Shown: in pieces, positions 25,562-38,068 of the stretch
Layout: each line of letters starts with the position of its first letter
How positions within the stretch are numbered: position 1 is the stretch's first letter
Origin: Marinobacterium sp. LSUCC0821
Lineage (GTDB): Bacteria; Pseudomonadota; Gammaproteobacteria; Pseudomonadales; Balneatricaceae
DNA: 64,000 nucleotides
Direction: 5' to 3'
NCBI RefSeq assembly: GCF_012848475.1
Contig: NZ_CP051666.1
Location: 2,011,501-2,075,500, forward strand
The notes under the pieces: generated by a model
Told to the model about the DNA's origin: nothing
Databases searched by the model: none
The model's input: only the letters and a program-made list of their open reading frames with translations
Made by a program: the position numbers and the translations under genes

Positions 25562-27637
25562 ATGAAACTATTAATTGTTTTGGCAAGAAGTACATTACAG
25601 ATGAAGCGCCACCTTGCTTGGGTGTTGCTGTTACTAGCTCAGCTCATTTTAGCGCAGCCCCTTTTCGCGCAGACGCTAGTCAATGTTGAAGCTACGGCAC
25701 TACCTGGCGACAAAACAGAACTTAATTTCACATTTACAGAACCGGCTAAAGAGCCGCGTGTCTATGTTATCGACTCGCCTGCTCGTCTTGTAGTCGATTT
25801 CTGGGGTGCAACCAAGGGCGATCTGGGTAGGACGATGCCCATTGGAAGTGGTGCAATTGGTAATCTTCAGTTTGCAGAGGTTGATGATCGCACCCGCGTG
25901 GTGGTTGAGCTAACAGAATCACTCCCTTATGCGGTGAATGTTGATGGAGTCAATGTGAGACTTCAGCTTGGAGCTGAGGGTTCTAAGGTGGCTGGCTCTG
26001 CTCCAACAACTACTGCAGCAGCAAACACTCCAACGCAAACCTCTGATATTACCCGTATTGTGGGTGTCGATTTTGAACGTGTAGAGGGCGGCCAGGGTCG
26101 AGTGACTATCTCTATGTCAGATGATCGTGCGGGCCTTGATATTGTTGAAGAGGGTAGCGGCATAATCGTCAATTTATCGGGCGCCAATATCGCTACGGGC
26201 CTAGCTCAGCGTTTGGATGTTCAGGCTTTTGCAACACCGGTTAACTTTATTGACTCGATGAATGCCGAGCAAAACGCTGCGATTTTAATCCTCCCGTCAA
26301 AAGATCCGTATGAGTACCTCGCTTATCAATCAGGAAATCAGCTCGTACTCGATTTTAAACCGGTATCGCTGATGGATCAGACACAGCGCCAAGCAGATCT
26401 TTTCCCATACACCGGGCAAGAGATTGACCTTAACTTCCAGAATGTAGAGCTTCGTTCTGTATTGCAGATTATCGCTGAGGTTGCAGAGAAGAACTTGGTG
26501 GTCGGCGAAGAGGTGGGTGGCAATACGACCTTGCGTTTGAAGAATGTCCCTTGGGATCAGGCGCTTGATATCATCCTGAAAACTAACGGTTTGGATAAAC
26601 GTGTAGTTGGTAATGTGATGCTTGTTGGTGATGCGACTCAAATCGCGGATCGCGAACGTAAAGAGCTAGAGAACCAGCAGGCTGTGAAAGAGCTAGCACC
26701 TCTGAATACCGAGTATGTTCAGATCGATTACCGCCGTGCATCTGAAATGAAAGAGTACCTTAGTGCTGCAAACCTCATCAGTGAACGTGGCTTTGTACTG
26801 GCTGATGATCAAACCAATGTCTTGATGATCCGTGAGACTCAGGCTGCAATCGATGATATTCGCCGTACCCTGAAGCGATTTGATGTTGAAGTTGCGCAGA
26901 TTATGGTTGAGGCGCGAGTTGTAACTGCATCCTCAGATTTTGCAGATAAATTAGGTGTGCGTTGGGGATTTGCTAATGGTCCCACTACGGTCTTGGGTGA
27001 TGGGCAACTCTCATTTGGGTCGGGTATTACTGCACCAGGTGTTGCTGGTGTGACTCAAAGTGGCTTGGGCGTGGATTTCGGTGTTGCAGGTCCTTCGCTG
27101 GCAGTAGGATTTATCAAAAACTCTCTACTCTTATCGGCCGAGCTATCTGCACTAGAGACCTCGGGTAACGGTGAGGTTATTTCACAACCGAAAGTGATAA
27201 CTACCAATGGTAAAGCTGCAAATATTACCTCGGGTCAGCAAATTCCTTACCAAACTGTTCAGGATGGAAGTACCAGTACAGCCTTTAAAGATGTAGCTCT
27301 TTCGCTTGATGTAACACCACAATTAAACCCTGGTGATCGAATCGCACTGGACTTAGCGATAAATCAAGATAGTATTGGCAGCGTTTTGGCCAATGGTGAT
27401 ATTTCTATTAACACCAATCAATTGACTACTTCGGTTGTAGTTAATGATGGTGATACTATTGTCCTTGGCGGGGTATTCCGTACTGAAAAGTCGGAAGGTG
27501 TTCAAAAGGTACCGGGTTTAGGCGATTTGCCAATCCTGGGTGCGGCGTTTAGAAATCGTCAAATGACGGAAACCAAAAACGAGCTATTGATCTTCATTAC
27601 CCCGAAACTTATTCGTGAGTCGCTTAGCGTGCGGTAA
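25562..27637 (+). CDS. pilQ: Type IV pilus secretin PilQ
   Basis: A 691-residue outer-membrane secretin through which pili leave the cell. The signal peptide ends near PLFAQ (about residue 36). Two AMIN domains (about 40-130 and 155-260), STN/N-domains (about 285-440, with VNLQN-type segment IDLNFQNVELRSVLQ), and a C-terminal secretin channel (about 445-690) with VTPQLNPGDRIALDL and VPGLGDLPILGAAFR follow. A GAGG site lies just before the ATG at 25562. It is the last gene of pilMNOPQ, with aroK 15 bp downstream. Confidence 0.97.
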   Translation: MKLLIVLARSTLQMKRHLAWVLLLLAQLILAQPLFAQTLVNVEATALPGDKTELNFTFTEPAKEPRVYVIDSPARLVVDFWGATKGDLGRTMPIGSGAIGNLQFAEVDDRTRVVVELTESLPYAVNVDGVNVRLQLGAEGSKVAGSAPTTTAAANTPTQTSDITRIVGVDFERVEGGQGRVTISMSDDRAGLDIVEEGSGIIVNLSGANIATGLAQRLDVQAFATPVNFIDSMNAEQNAAILILPSKDPYEYLAYQSGNQLVLDFKPVSLMDQTQRQADLFPYTGQEIDLNFQNVELRSVLQIIAEVAEKNLVVGEEVGGNTTLRLKNVPWDQALDIILKTNGLDKRVVGNVMLVGDATQIADRERKELENQQAVKELAPLNTEYVQIDYRRASEMKEYLSAANLISERGFVLADDQTNVLMIRETQAAIDDIRRTLKRFDVEVAQIMVEARVVTASSDFADKLGVRWGFANGPTTVLGDGQLSFGSGITAPGVAGVTQSGLGVDFGVAGPSLAVGFIKNSLLLSAELSALETSGNGEVISQPKVITTNGKAANITSGQQIPYQTVQDGSTSTAFKDVALSLDVTPQLNPGDRIALDLAINQDSIGSVLANGDISINTNQLTTSVVVNDGDTIVLGGVFRTEKSEGVQKVPGLGDLPILGAAFRNRQMTETKNELLIFITPKLIRESLSVR

Positions 27638-27652
27638 CAAGGTTCGCTGTTT

Positions 27653-28177
27653 TTGAAAATATTTCTTATTGGCCCTATGGGATCTGGAAAGAGCACCATA
27701 GGGCGTTTGCTTTCTAATGAGCTTAAGCTCGACTTTCTCGACTCCGATAAGGTGATTGTCGATCGTGCTGGCGCGGATATTCCTTGGATCTTCGATGTTG
27801 AAGGTGAGGTGGGTTTTCGCGATCGCGAACAGGCAGTCATAGAGCAGATTTCACAGCAGGATGATCTGGTGTTAGCGACTGGTGGTGGTGTTGTGATGCG
27901 TGAAGCCAACCGCGAAGCGCTGCGTAGCCGAGGCTTTGTGATCTATCTTTTGACCAGTATCGATCAACAGATGGAGCGCACCGCGCGTGACAAGAATAGA
28001 CCGCTGTTGCAGACAGAAAATCCACGTGCGACGCTTGAAGCTCTATTAGAGAAACGTGATCCACTCTATCGCGAAACCGCTGATCTGATCCTCCGTACAG
28101 ACCGCCGTCACCCGCGCATAGTGATCTCTGAAATTGTAAAAGCGTTGAAGAAACACCGTATTTTGACCACGGCATAA
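27653..28177 (+). CDS. aroK: Shikimate kinase
   Basis: It phosphorylates shikimate in the chorismate pathway. The 174-residue P-loop kinase has [14 protein letters not shown] (about 7-20), DSDKVI (Mg/shikimate Asp), FRDREQAVI and [10 protein letters not shown], all diagnostic. The start codon is TTG at 27653. It follows pilQ and precedes aroB, the conserved pilQ-aroK-aroB order. Confidence 0.97.
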   Translation: MKIFLIGPMGSGKSTIGRLLSNELKLDFLDSDKVIVDRAGADIPWIFDVEGEVGFRDREQAVIEQISQQDDLVLATGGGVVMREANREALRSRGFVIYLLTSIDQQMERTARDKNRPLLQTENPRATLEALLEKRDPLYRETADLILRTDRRHPRIVISEIVKALKKHRILTTA

Positions 28178-28192
28178 ACCGAGGCTAGTAGT

Positions 28193-29269
28193 TTGAAAAT
28201 TCAAAATGTTGAAGTCGATCTAGGTGATCGCAGCTACCCTATCTACATTGGCGAGCAGCTCTTTGCGCAAGTAGATATTGCTGGGTTGATCAAAGGTCGT
28301 CAGGTGATGATTGTGACCAATGAGACAATCGCACCGCTCTACCTATCAGCACTTAGAGATCAGCTTCCAGCTCTTCAGGTAGATGAGGTGATTTTGCCTG
28401 ATGGTGAGTCCTTCAAGACCTTAGATACTCTGAATTTAATCTTCGATGCCCTTCTCGAAATGCGTCATAACCGCACAACAACACTTATCGCTTTGGGTGG
28501 TGGTGTGATTGGCGATATGACTGGCTTCGCAGCAGCCTCTTACCAGCGCGGCGTGGATTTTATCCAGATTCCAACGACTCTGCTTTCGCAGGTCGACTCC
28601 TCAGTTGGCGGCAAAACGGGTGTAAACCACCCGCGCGGCAAAAATATGATTGGTGCCTTCTATCAGCCTAAAGCGGTTCTGGCTGATACGGATGTGCTGA
28701 AAACCTTACCTAAGCGTGAGTTGGCTGCCGGCCTTGCTGAGGTGATCAAGTATGGCTTGATCTATGATGTCGAGTTTCTTGCTTGGCTAGAACAGAACAT
28801 AGATGGTTTGAATGAGTGCGATCCAGAGCTTTTAGCCTACGCGATTAAGCGCTCATGTGAGATTAAAGCTGAAGTCGTGGCGCAAGATGAGCGTGAATCG
28901 GGTATCCGCGCTATTCTCAATCTTGGCCATACCTTCGGACATGCGATAGAGACAGAGCAGGGCTATGGAAACTGGCTGCACGGCGAAGCCGTAGGTGCTG
29001 GGATGTGGATGGCAGCAGATCTGTCGCACCGACTAGGCTGGATCAGTGCAGGCGATTTGGCGCGCACGGAGACTCTTCTGCGTCGAGCTAATCTCCCGGT
29101 TCGAGCTCCAGATGATATGTCCCCAGAACGTTTCATTGAGTTGATGTCGTTGGATAAGAAAGTATTGGATGGTCGTATTCGTCTCGTACTACTTAAACAG
29201 CTTGGCGAAGCTATAGTGACCGACAGTGCAGATCCTGATCTGCTTAGAGAGACCTTGCTGTCGAACTAA
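28193..29269 (+). CDS. aroB: 3-dehydroquinate synthase
   Basis: It converts DAHP to 3-dehydroquinate, the second shikimate-pathway step, using NAD and a divalent metal. The 358 residues carry [27 protein letters not shown] (NAD loop), [18 protein letters not shown], and the metal ligands in [12 protein letters not shown] and [10 protein letters not shown]. The start is TTG with a GAGG site. A terminator follows. Confidence 0.97.
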   Translation: MKIQNVEVDLGDRSYPIYIGEQLFAQVDIAGLIKGRQVMIVTNETIAPLYLSALRDQLPALQVDEVILPDGESFKTLDTLNLIFDALLEMRHNRTTTLIALGGGVIGDMTGFAAASYQRGVDFIQIPTTLLSQVDSSVGGKTGVNHPRGKNMIGAFYQPKAVLADTDVLKTLPKRELAAGLAEVIKYGLIYDVEFLAWLEQNIDGLNECDPELLAYAIKRSCEIKAEVVAQDERESGIRAILNLGHTFGHAIETEQGYGNWLHGEAVGAGMWMAADLSHRLGWISAGDLARTETLLRRANLPVRAPDDMSPERFIELMSLDKKVLDGRIRLVLLKQLGEAIVTDSADPDLLRETLLSN

Positions 29270-29292
29270 GATTGAAACTTCGCTCGTATATT

Positions 29293-29320
29293 AACGCGTC
29301 TTTTATGACGCGTTTTTTTA
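29293..29320 (+). terminator. Terminator of the pil-aro operon
   Basis: AACGCGTC (29293-29300) pairs with GACGCGTT (29307-29314) around TTTTAT, followed by a T run. It lies 24 bp after aroB. Confidence 0.9.
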
Positions 29321-29337
29321 TTTTTGTGCTGTGTGAT

Positions 29338-29366
29338 TTGTAGCCAAGCCAAGAGAAGTGTAAAAT
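29338..29366 (+). promoter_or_regulatory. Probable sigma-70 promoter of gltBD
   Basis: TTGTAG (29338-29343) and TAAAAT (29361-29366) are 17 bp apart, about 95 bp before the gltB ATG. Confidence 0.5.
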
Positions 29367-29460
29367 TAGCGTCCCTTTTTGCCTCGGTCTTTTTTGTGTC
29401 GAGGGTTATTCAGTATGTAAATTACTGATTTGTATAGTTTTTTCGGATGGAATTAAGCGT

Positions 29461-32400
29461 ATGAGCAACGGTCTGTATCGCGCGGATGAATTTAAAGATA
29501 ACTGCGGCTTTGGTCTGATGGCCCACATGGAAGGTCAGGCGAGCCATAAAGTTCTGACAAATGCCATTGAAGCACTGGCCTGTATGACCCACCGTGGCGG
29601 TATTAACGCCGATGGTAAGACAGGTGATGGCTGTGGTCTTTTGATGCAGATGCCACGCAAGTTTTTGCGTGCTGCTGTTAAGAGTGAGATGAATGTTGAT
29701 CTGACTGATACATTTGCAGTCGGCATGGTATTCCTATCTCAGGACTCAGCGCTGGCTGATAAAGCACGTCAATCGATGAATGCGGAACTTGAAGCGCAGG
29801 GCCTTACCGTTGCTGGCTGGCGTGTAGTTCCAACCGATGACAGCTGTCTTGGCCCTATCGCGAAAGAGACTCTACCGCAGGTTGAGCAGGTATTTATCAA
29901 TGTAGAAGGCAAAGATGCGCGCGAGCTAGAAGTTGCTCTGTTTATTGCTCGCCGTAAAACTGAAATTGCTTGTACTGCAGACCGTGACTTCTACATCTGT
30001 TCGCTATCTGAGCGCGTCATCAGCTACAAAGGTTTGATGATGCCGGTTGATCTGCCGACTTTCTACAAAGACCTTGCGAGCCCAGAACTTGAAACTGCGG
30101 TAGTGACATACCACCAGCGTTTCTCAACTAACACTGCGCCACGCTGGCCGCTAGCACAGCCGTTCCGTTTCCTTGCGCACAACGGTGAGATCAACACTGT
30201 TGAAGGTAACCGTAACTGGGCGCGTGCACGTGCATCAAAATTTGCAACGCCATTGATTCCAAACCTTGATGAGCTTCAACCAATTGTTAACACAACGGGT
30301 TCTGACTCATCGTCAATGGATAACATGATTGAGTTCCTACTTGTAGGTGGTATCGATCTATACCGTGCTGTGCGTATGATCATTCCACCAGCATGGCAGA
30401 ACGTAGATACCATGGACTCTGAGCTACGTGCATTCTACGAGTACAACTCGATGCACATGGAAGCTTGGGACGGTCCAGCAGGTATGGTAATGACAGATGG
30501 TCGCTACGCTGTCTGTCTTCTAGACCGTAACGGTCTGCGTCCATCACGTTGGGTGATGACTAAAGATGGCATGATCTGTACTGCGTCTGAGATCGGTGTA
30601 TTCAGCTACGAGCCGAGCGACATTGTTGCGCAGGGCCGAGTTGGACCTGGCCAGATCCTTGCAATCGACACCCAGACAGGTGAAGTGCTGCACACTAAAG
30701 ACGTTGATGATCGTCTGAAGAAAGCTCAGCCATACAAGCAGTGGTTGAAAGAGAACACACTTCGTCTAGAAAACACTATGAACCTTGCGCGTGAAGCGGA
30801 AGCGTTCAGTGAGATGTCACCTGAAGAGGTGAAAACTCACATGAAGATGTTCAACGTCACTTACGAAGAGCGTGAGCAGATCCTACGTCCACTCGGTGAA
30901 ACCGGAATGGAAGCTGTAGGCTCAATGGGTGATGACAAGCCGATGGCTGTGCTTTCGGAGAAGATTCGTTCACCTTACGACTACTTCCGTCAGCAGTTTG
31001 CGCAGGTTACTAACCCGCCAATCGACCCACTTCGTGAAGCGATCGTAATGTCGCTTGAGACCTGTTTAGGTCGTGAACAGAACATCTTTGAAGAGACTGC
31101 TGAGCATGCTCGTCGTGTTGTTTTGACCATGCCAGTGCTCTCTGCAAACAAATTTATCCGCATCCGTGATAACGAAGAAGCGGGCTTCGAGCCGCATCAG
31201 ATCGATCTTAATTACGATCCATCTGCTGTATCGCTTGAAGCGGCTATCAAGTCAGTATGTGACCAGGCTGAAGCTGCTGTTCGTGCAGGTAAGTCGATCA
31301 TCATCCTGTCTGATGCAAACATTCAGCAGGGTAAACTACCTATCCACGCGTCGATGGCGACTGGTGCTGTTCACCACCGCCTAATCGATTCAGGTCTGCG
31401 TACCGATGCAAACATCATTGTTGAAACCGGTTCAGCGCGTGATCCACATCACTTTGCCGTGCTATTCGGTTTCGGTGCGACAGCTGTTTACCCATACCTT
31501 GCTTACCGTGTATTGGCAGATCTTTGCCGCACTGGTGAGATTCAGATGGATCCATTGGATAGCCATGAGAAGTACCGTAAGGGTATCGATAAGGGTCTAT
31601 TCAAGATCCTATCTAAGATGGGTATCTCGACGATCGCCTCTTACCGCGGAGCGCAGCTATTTGAAGCTATCGGTCTGAGCGATGAAGTTGTCGACCTATG
31701 TTTCAAAGGCGTGACTAGCCGTATTCAGGGTGCTCGTTTTGCTCACTTTGAGAAGGATCAGTCTGAGCTAGCTAAAGCAGCATTCAGCGCTCGCAAGCCA
31801 GTTGCTGCCGGTGGCCTACTCAAATACAAATTTGATGGTGAATACCACGCGTACAACCCAGATGTGGTTCAGTCGATTCACGAAGCGGTTAAGTCTGGCG
31901 ATCAGAAACATTACGATCGTTACGCTAAGCTTGTGAACGAGCGTGGTATTGCGACTATCCGTGACATGTTTGCGCTTAAGACAAACAACCCAATCGCACT
32001 AGATAAGGTTGAGTCTGCGGAAGCGATCTACCCTCGTTTTGATACAGCGGCTATGTCTCTAGGTGCACTTTCACCTGAAGCGCATGAAGCTTTGGCTGTT
32101 GCAATGAACGAACTAGGTGGCCGCTCTAACTCAGGTGAGGGTGGTGAAGATCCAGCCCGTCACGGCACAATTAAGCGTTCTAAGATCAAGCAGATCGCGT
32201 CAGGTCGCTTTGGTGTAACACCAGAGTACCTTGTTAACGCTGATGTTATGCAGATCAAAGTAGCGCAGGGTGCAAAACCGGGTGAAGGTGGCCAACTACC
32301 AGGCGGTAAGGTTAACGCTCTGATTGCGCGTCTACGTTACTCAGTGCCAGGTGTGACGCTTATTTCACCACCTCCGCACCACGACATCTACTCAATCGAA

Positions 32401-33915
32401 GACCTTGCTCAGCTAATCTTCGACTTGAAACAGGTTAACCCAGAAGCGCTTGTTTCTGTGAAGCTAGTATCACGTCCAGGTGTAGGTACGATCGCGTGTG
32501 GTGTTGCTAAGGCATACGCTGACTTGATCACTATCTCTGGTTACGACGGCGGTACTGCTGCATCACCATTGACCTCAATCCACTACGCGGGTTCTCCTTG
32601 GGAGCTTGGTCTAGCGGATACTCACCAGTCACTTCGCGGTAATCACCTACGTGGCAAGGTTCGCGTTCAGACTGACGGTGGTTTAAAAACAGGTCTAGAC
32701 GTTGTTAAAGCAGCGATCCTAGGTGCAGAGAGCTTTGGTTTCGGTACCATGCCGATGGTTGCGCTAGGTTGTAAATACCTACGTATCTGCCACTTGAACA
32801 ACTGTGCGACCGGTGTTGCAACTCAGAACGATCGTCTACGTAGCGATCACTTCCGCGGTACAGTGGAGATGGTTAAGAACTACTTCCGCTTTGTAGCTGA
32901 AGAGACACGTCAGTGGATGGCTAAACTTGGTGTTGCTACCCTTGAAGAGTTGGTTGGCCGAGTTGATCTTCTAGAGATCATCGAAGGTAAAACAGATCGT
33001 CAGAAAGCACTCGACCTATCACCAATCATCAGTGATGCTGGCGTGCCTGCAGACCGTCCACAGACAGTTCAGCAAGAGCGCAACGAGCCATTCGATCAGG
33101 GTCTTCTGAATACTCACATGCTACAGATTGCTCAAGAGGCGATTGAAGCGGGATCAGGTGCTGAGTTTGAACTGACAATCACCAACTGTGACCGTTCAGT
33201 GGGTGCGCGTACTTCGGGTGCTATCGCTAAGAAACACGGTAACTTGGGTATGGAAAATAGCCCAATCACCTTTAAGTTCCGTGGCCATGCGGGTCAATCG
33301 TTTGGTGTTTGGAATGCGGGTGGTCAGAACCTAATCCTTGAAGGTGATGCCAACGACTACGTAGGTAAAGGTATGGCTGGCGGTAAGGTTGTTGTTAAAC
33401 CTTTCGCAGAAGTTTCATACAAGAGCAACGAAACTGCGATTATCGGTAACACCTGTCTATACGGTGCGACTGGCGGTAAGTTGTTTGCTGCAGGCTGTGC
33501 CGGCGAGCGCTTCGGTGTTCGTAACTCAGGTGTGCATGCTGTTGTTGAAGGTGCTGGCGATCACTGTTGTGAATACATGACAGGCGGTCTTGTGACTGTA
33601 CTAGGTGCAACGGGCCACAACTTTGGTGCTGGTATGACTGGCGGTTTCGCTTACGTTCTCGATACTGATCGTAGTTTCGTAGACAAGTACAACCATGAGC
33701 TTGTAGATATCCACCGTATTCACACTGAATCGATGGAGCAGTACAAGAACCACCTACGCTCAGTAATTATTGAGTTTGTACGTGAGACTGGCAGTGCTTG
33801 GGGTCAGGAGTTGCTAGACAACTACGAAGATTACCTAGGTAGCTTCTGGCTAGTGAAGCCAAAAGCAGCGAGCTTGGATGTTCTTCTAAAGAACATGACC
33901 CATTCGCCAGAGTAA
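29461..33915 (+). CDS. gltB: Glutamate synthase (NADPH) large subunit
   Basis: The large subunit makes glutamate from glutamine and 2-oxoglutarate. The 1484 residues begin with a short propeptide of 14 residues, after which Cys15 (CGFGLMAH) is the glutaminase nucleophile. A class-II amidotransferase domain covers about 15-420, the central domain follows, and the FMN/2-oxoglutarate domain (about 800-1190) contains [26 protein letters not shown] and the 3Fe-4S cysteines in [12 protein letters not shown]. The C-terminal beta-helix has the GxxGxxxxG repeats. Codon bias is very strong, as expected for an abundant enzyme. gltD follows after 63 bp. Confidence 0.98.
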   Translation: MSNGLYRADEFKDNCGFGLMAHMEGQASHKVLTNAIEALACMTHRGGINADGKTGDGCGLLMQMPRKFLRAAVKSEMNVDLTDTFAVGMVFLSQDSALADKARQSMNAELEAQGLTVAGWRVVPTDDSCLGPIAKETLPQVEQVFINVEGKDARELEVALFIARRKTEIACTADRDFYICSLSERVISYKGLMMPVDLPTFYKDLASPELETAVVTYHQRFSTNTAPRWPLAQPFRFLAHNGEINTVEGNRNWARARASKFATPLIPNLDELQPIVNTTGSDSSSMDNMIEFLLVGGIDLYRAVRMIIPPAWQNVDTMDSELRAFYEYNSMHMEAWDGPAGMVMTDGRYAVCLLDRNGLRPSRWVMTKDGMICTASEIGVFSYEPSDIVAQGRVGPGQILAIDTQTGEVLHTKDVDDRLKKAQPYKQWLKENTLRLENTMNLAREAEAFSEMSPEEVKTHMKMFNVTYEEREQILRPLGETGMEAVGSMGDDKPMAVLSEKIRSPYDYFRQQFAQVTNPPIDPLREAIVMSLETCLGREQNIFEETAEHARRVVLTMPVLSANKFIRIRDNEEAGFEPHQIDLNYDPSAVSLEAAIKSVCDQAEAAVRAGKSIIILSDANIQQGKLPIHASMATGAVHHRLIDSGLRTDANIIVETGSARDPHHFAVLFGFGATAVYPYLAYRVLADLCRTGEIQMDPLDSHEKYRKGIDKGLFKILSKMGISTIASYRGAQLFEAIGLSDEVVDLCFKGVTSRIQGARFAHFEKDQSELAKAAFSARKPVAAGGLLKYKFDGEYHAYNPDVVQSIHEAVKSGDQKHYDRYAKLVNERGIATIRDMFALKTNNPIALDKVESAEAIYPRFDTAAMSLGALSPEAHEALAVAMNELGGRSNSGEGGEDPARHGTIKRSKIKQIASGRFGVTPEYLVNADVMQIKVAQGAKPGEGGQLPGGKVNALIARLRYSVPGVTLISPPPHHDIYSIEDLAQLIFDLKQVNPEALVSVKLVSRPGVGTIACGVAKAYADLITISGYDGGTAASPLTSIHYAGSPWELGLADTHQSLRGNHLRGKVRVQTDGGLKTGLDVVKAAILGAESFGFGTMPMVALGCKYLRICHLNNCATGVATQNDRLRSDHFRGTVEMVKNYFRFVAEETRQWMAKLGVATLEELVGRVDLLEIIEGKTDRQKALDLSPIISDAGVPADRPQTVQQERNEPFDQGLLNTHMLQIAQEAIEAGSGAEFELTITNCDRSVGARTSGAIAKKHGNLGMENSPITFKFRGHAGQSFGVWNAGGQNLILEGDANDYVGKGMAGGKVVVKPFAEVSYKSNETAIIGNTCLYGATGGKLFAAGCAGERFGVRNSGVHAVVEGAGDHCCEYMTGGLVTVLGATGHNFGAGMTGGFAYVLDTDRSFVDKYNHELVDIHRIHTESMEQYKNHLRSVIIEFVRETGSAWGQELLDNYEDYLGSFWLVKPKAASLDVLLKNMTHSPE

Positions 33916-33924
33916 GAATTTTAA

Positions 33925-35403
<1,479 letters not shown>

Positions 35404-35418
35404 TACCTTAGGATGTTC

Positions 35419-35449
35419 AAAAAGCCGCTGCTCAACCCAGCGGCTTTTT
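35419..35449 (+). terminator. gltBD terminator
   Basis: AAAAAGCCGCTG (35419-35430) pairs with CAGCGGCTTTTT (35438-35449), 15 bp after gltD. Confidence 0.92.
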
Positions 35450-35463
35450 ATTATCGGATTTAT

Positions 35464-35504
35464 ACGATTCGTTAACAGAATCGTCAGGGTTTCAGGGTTA
35501 TAAT
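35464..35504 (+). promoter_or_regulatory. hemE promoter region with inverted repeat
   Basis: A perfect TATAAT (35499-35504) lies 31 bp before the hemE ATG. No good -35 box is present at the normal distance. Instead an inverted repeat ACGATTC-N7-GAATCGT (35464-35484) occupies that region, so the promoter may need an activator or be under repression. Confidence 0.45.
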
Positions 35505-35534
35505 CCCAAAAGTTTATTTGGAAGATTTAATAGT

Positions 35535-36599
35535 ATGGCTGAGTTAAAAAACGACCGTTTCCTTCGCGCTCTTTTAAAAGAGCCTGTGGATGTAACCCCA
35601 GTATGGATGATGCGCCAAGCAGGTCGCTACCTTCCTGAGTATCGCGCTACACGTGCAAAAGCGGGTGATTTCATGTCATTGTGCATGAACCCAGATCTCG
35701 CTTGTGAAGTGACCATCCAGCCACTTGAACGCTTCGACCTAGATGCCGCTATTCTCTTCTCTGATATTTTGACTATTCCAGATGCTATGGGGCTTGGTCT
35801 CTACTTCGAAGCGGGCGAAGGTCCACGCTTCAAGAAAGAGGTACGCACTGCAGCGGACGTTGAAGCAATCCCAGTTCCAGATCCAGTGAAGGATCTTGGA
35901 TATGTTATGGATGCAGTTAAGACTATTCGTCGCGAACTGAATGGCCGTGTACCGCTAATCGGTTTCTCAGGCAGCCCTTGGACACTAGCTACCTACATGA
36001 TTGAGGGTGGCTCTTCTAAAGATTTCCGCCACATTAAAGCGATGATGTACTCACAGCCAGAAGTACTCCATGCGCTGTTGGACAAGTTGGCACAGTCGGT
36101 AACGCTATACCTCAATGAGCAGATCCGCAGTGGCGCACAAGCGGTTCAGATCTTTGATACCTGGGGTGGTGCACTAAGCGGCCCTATGTACCAAGCCTTC
36201 TCGTTGGACTACATGAAGAAGATCGCTTCAGGTCTAATTCGCGAACACGATGGCCGTCGCGTACCAGTGATCATGTTCACTAAGAACGGTGGTCAGTGGC
36301 TAGAGTCTATGGCTGAGGCGGGTGCAGATGCTCTAGGTCTGGATTGGACAACTGACATTGCCAATGCGCGTGCTCGTGTAGGTGATAAAGTGGCTCTGCA
36401 GGGTAACATGGACCCATCAGTACTTTACGCACCAGCAGATCGTATCCGCGAAGAGGTTAGCCGTATCCTTGCAGGTTTTGGCTCAGGCACAGGTCACGTA
36501 TTCAACCTTGGCCACGGTATTCACCAGTTTGCCGATCCAGAACACGCGAAAGTATTTGTCGAAGCAGTGCACGAGTTAAGTGCGCAGTACCATCAATAA
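35535..36599 (+). CDS. hemE: Uroporphyrinogen decarboxylase
   Basis: It decarboxylates uroporphyrinogen III to coproporphyrinogen III in heme synthesis. The 354-residue length is standard. [19 protein letters not shown] (about 21-39) is the substrate-binding signature with the essential Arg pair, [12 protein letters not shown] has the catalytic Asp, and [17 protein letters not shown] and NLGHGI are conserved. It follows gltD as in Pseudomonas-type genomes. Confidence 0.98.
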   Translation: MAELKNDRFLRALLKEPVDVTPVWMMRQAGRYLPEYRATRAKAGDFMSLCMNPDLACEVTIQPLERFDLDAAILFSDILTIPDAMGLGLYFEAGEGPRFKKEVRTAADVEAIPVPDPVKDLGYVMDAVKTIRRELNGRVPLIGFSGSPWTLATYMIEGGSSKDFRHIKAMMYSQPEVLHALLDKLAQSVTLYLNEQIRSGAQAVQIFDTWGGALSGPMYQAFSLDYMKKIASGLIREHDGRRVPVIMFTKNGGQWLESMAEAGADALGLDWTTDIANARARVGDKVALQGNMDPSVLYAPADRIREEVSRILAGFGSGTGHVFNLGHGIHQFADPEHAKVFVEAVHELSAQYHQ

Positions 36600-36644
36600 G
36601 AGCGGTTTAAACAACGTATTTAACTTTAGCGAAGAGGATTCCTG

Positions 36645-37340
36645 ATGAAGAAACTAAAATCGCTATTTGAGAAGAACAAACATTGGGCTGCCACGATCCA
36701 GAAGGCAAACCCTCAGTTTTTCCCAACCCTAGCGGCTCAGCAGGCGCCTGAGTATTTGTGGATTGGCTGTGCAGATAGCCGTGTGCCGGCCAACGAGATT
36801 GTCGATCTGTTACCAGGCGAGCTGTTTGTTCACCGCAACGTATCAAATCTGGTGGTCCACTCAGACATGAACTGTCTTTCGGTTATCCAGTACGCCGTGG
36901 ATGTCCTGAAAGTGAAAGACATCATGGTTGTTGGTCACTATGGCTGTGGTGGCGTGGTTGCCTCTATGGAGGATGCACGTCACGGTTTGATTGATAACTG
37001 GTTGAGCCATATCCGCGATGTCTACTATAACCACCGTAAGTTCTTAGGGCAGTGGGAAGCGAAACCGCATCAGGTCGATAGACTCTGTGAGCTTAACGTT
37101 ATCGAGCAGGCACTGAATGTCTGTAACACCACCACAGTGATTGATGCTTGGGCACGTGGCCAAGAGCTTAACGTGCATGGCTGGATCTACGGCTTAGGTG
37201 ACGGCTTGTTACGTGACTTAGGTTTCACAGTGAGCGGTACTGAAGAGATTCGCTCCACCTTTAATGATGCGGTTGAGTTGATCGAAGCGAAAGGCGAGAC
37301 GGTTGAAGGCCACTCCTGTACGCAATTCTGTAACCACTAA
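36645..37340 (+). CDS. can: Beta-class carbonic anhydrase
   Basis: It interconverts CO2 and bicarbonate in the cytoplasm. The 231 residues include the zinc ligands and catalytic dyad in CADSRVPANEIVDL (Cys-x-Asp-x-Arg) and VVGHYGCGGV (His-x2-Cys). LFVHRNVSNLV follows the first motif as in E. coli Can. The longer C terminus ending in EGHSCTQFCNH contains two more cysteines. It is monocistronic with a terminator. Confidence 0.95.
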   Translation: MKKLKSLFEKNKHWAATIQKANPQFFPTLAAQQAPEYLWIGCADSRVPANEIVDLLPGELFVHRNVSNLVVHSDMNCLSVIQYAVDVLKVKDIMVVGHYGCGGVVASMEDARHGLIDNWLSHIRDVYYNHRKFLGQWEAKPHQVDRLCELNVIEQALNVCNTTTVIDAWARGQELNVHGWIYGLGDGLLRDLGFTVSGTEEIRSTFNDAVELIEAKGETVEGHSCTQFCNH

Positions 37341-37356
37341 TTCGCTACATCTAATG

Positions 37357-37380
37357 AAAAAGGGCCTCGTGCCCTTTTTT
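37357..37380 (+). terminator. Carbonic anhydrase gene terminator
   Basis: AAAAAGGGC (37357-37365) pairs with GCCCTTTTT (37371-37379), loop CTCGT, with further T residues. Confidence 0.9.
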
Positions 37381-37390
37381 TGTTTTTAGC

Positions 37391-37410
37391 CCCTTACAAA
37401 AAAGTAAGAA
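37391..37410 (+). promoter_or_regulatory. Putative response-regulator operator, copy 1
   Basis: The inverted repeat CTTAC-N6-GTAAG lies in a 20-bp stretch that matches 16 of 20 bases of the palindrome at 45419-45438. Its centre is 85 bp before the ATG of the acidic exported protein; the other copy is 79 bp before its gene. Confidence 0.6.
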
Positions 37411-37485
37411 TTCAGACAGATGCACGTTAACTACGCACCTTAATCTAACACCATCACTTCAGATAAATCCTAAGGAGAAATAGAG

Positions 37486-37791
37486 ATGAATAAGTATGTA
37501 GTGAAAGGTGTCTTAGTGACCATCCTCCTGGCTCCAACAGGGTATGTACTCGCTAAGGATGTAAATGGTGTTATTGCGCCTGAAGTCAAAACTGTTCAAG
37601 TTGATCAAAAGCAGCTAGTAGATGATCAAGATCATGAAGATAAGGTGGCCGCTGAGGAGCAGGATGATGACCATGCGGATGGGAATGAGAAGAAGCCATT
37701 TTGGAAATTCTGGGAAGATGATGACGATGAAGGAGATAACCGACTTTCAACTCAGCATGACATTAAATGTAGTAATTCATACTCTATCTGA
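37486..37791 (+). CDS. Small exported acidic protein, unknown function
   Basis: A 101-residue protein I do not recognise. Residues 1-23 form a signal peptide (cleavage after YVLA). The mature part is extremely acidic, with clusters DDQDHEDK, EEQDDDHAD and WEDDDDEGD, interrupted by a KKPFWKFW aromatic-basic patch. Such Asp/Glu clusters often bind calcium or other cations weakly. The gene has a good AAGGAG site 8 bp before ATG. An operator-like palindrome shared with the two-component/ABC locus lies upstream. The last 16 residues lack acid bias and could be a frame-altered end. A role in cation buffering or as a signal partner is inference only. Confidence 0.7.
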   Translation: MNKYVVKGVLVTILLAPTGYVLAKDVNGVIAPEVKTVQVDQKQLVDDQDHEDKVAAEEQDDDHADGNEKKPFWKFWEDDDDEGDNRLSTQHDIKCSNSYSI

Positions 37792-38068
37792 CACATTTCG
37801 ATGTCATGGACAGATCTGATCGTACAATTGCTGATCGCTAACTATCCCGCAGGAGCAGGCCTTCACAACATCCCTCTGTCTGCGGCAGCTATAGACTGCA
37901 AAGCAGACGATCCAATAAGCGTTCTTTGGTGCTAGCGATTCTTGATTTTCGACATCTCTGCAAGCCGCCGCTTTCGGTTGAACTCTACCTTTAGCAATCA
38001 GTAGTTTATTCTTGCACCAAATTGATTACACTTGGAGTATTAGAATAATCGTTGGAAAATTTGTAGGC
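37792..38068. other. Gene-free gap with inverted repeat
   Basis: No credible coding frame. GTCTGC (37878-37883) and GCAGAC (37903-37908) form a possible hairpin. No cobalamin or nickel/cobalt riboswitch signature could be recognised before the HupE gene. The gap may carry degraded mobile-element remnants. Confidence 0.4.

Noticed and set aside
38012-38068. Extended TTG start of the HupE gene
   Set aside because: The signal peptide starts properly at the ATG 38069; the leader would place charged residues before it.
37792-38068. Cobalamin or nickel/cobalt riboswitch before HupE
   Set aside because: No conserved B12-box or NiCo signature could be found by eye.
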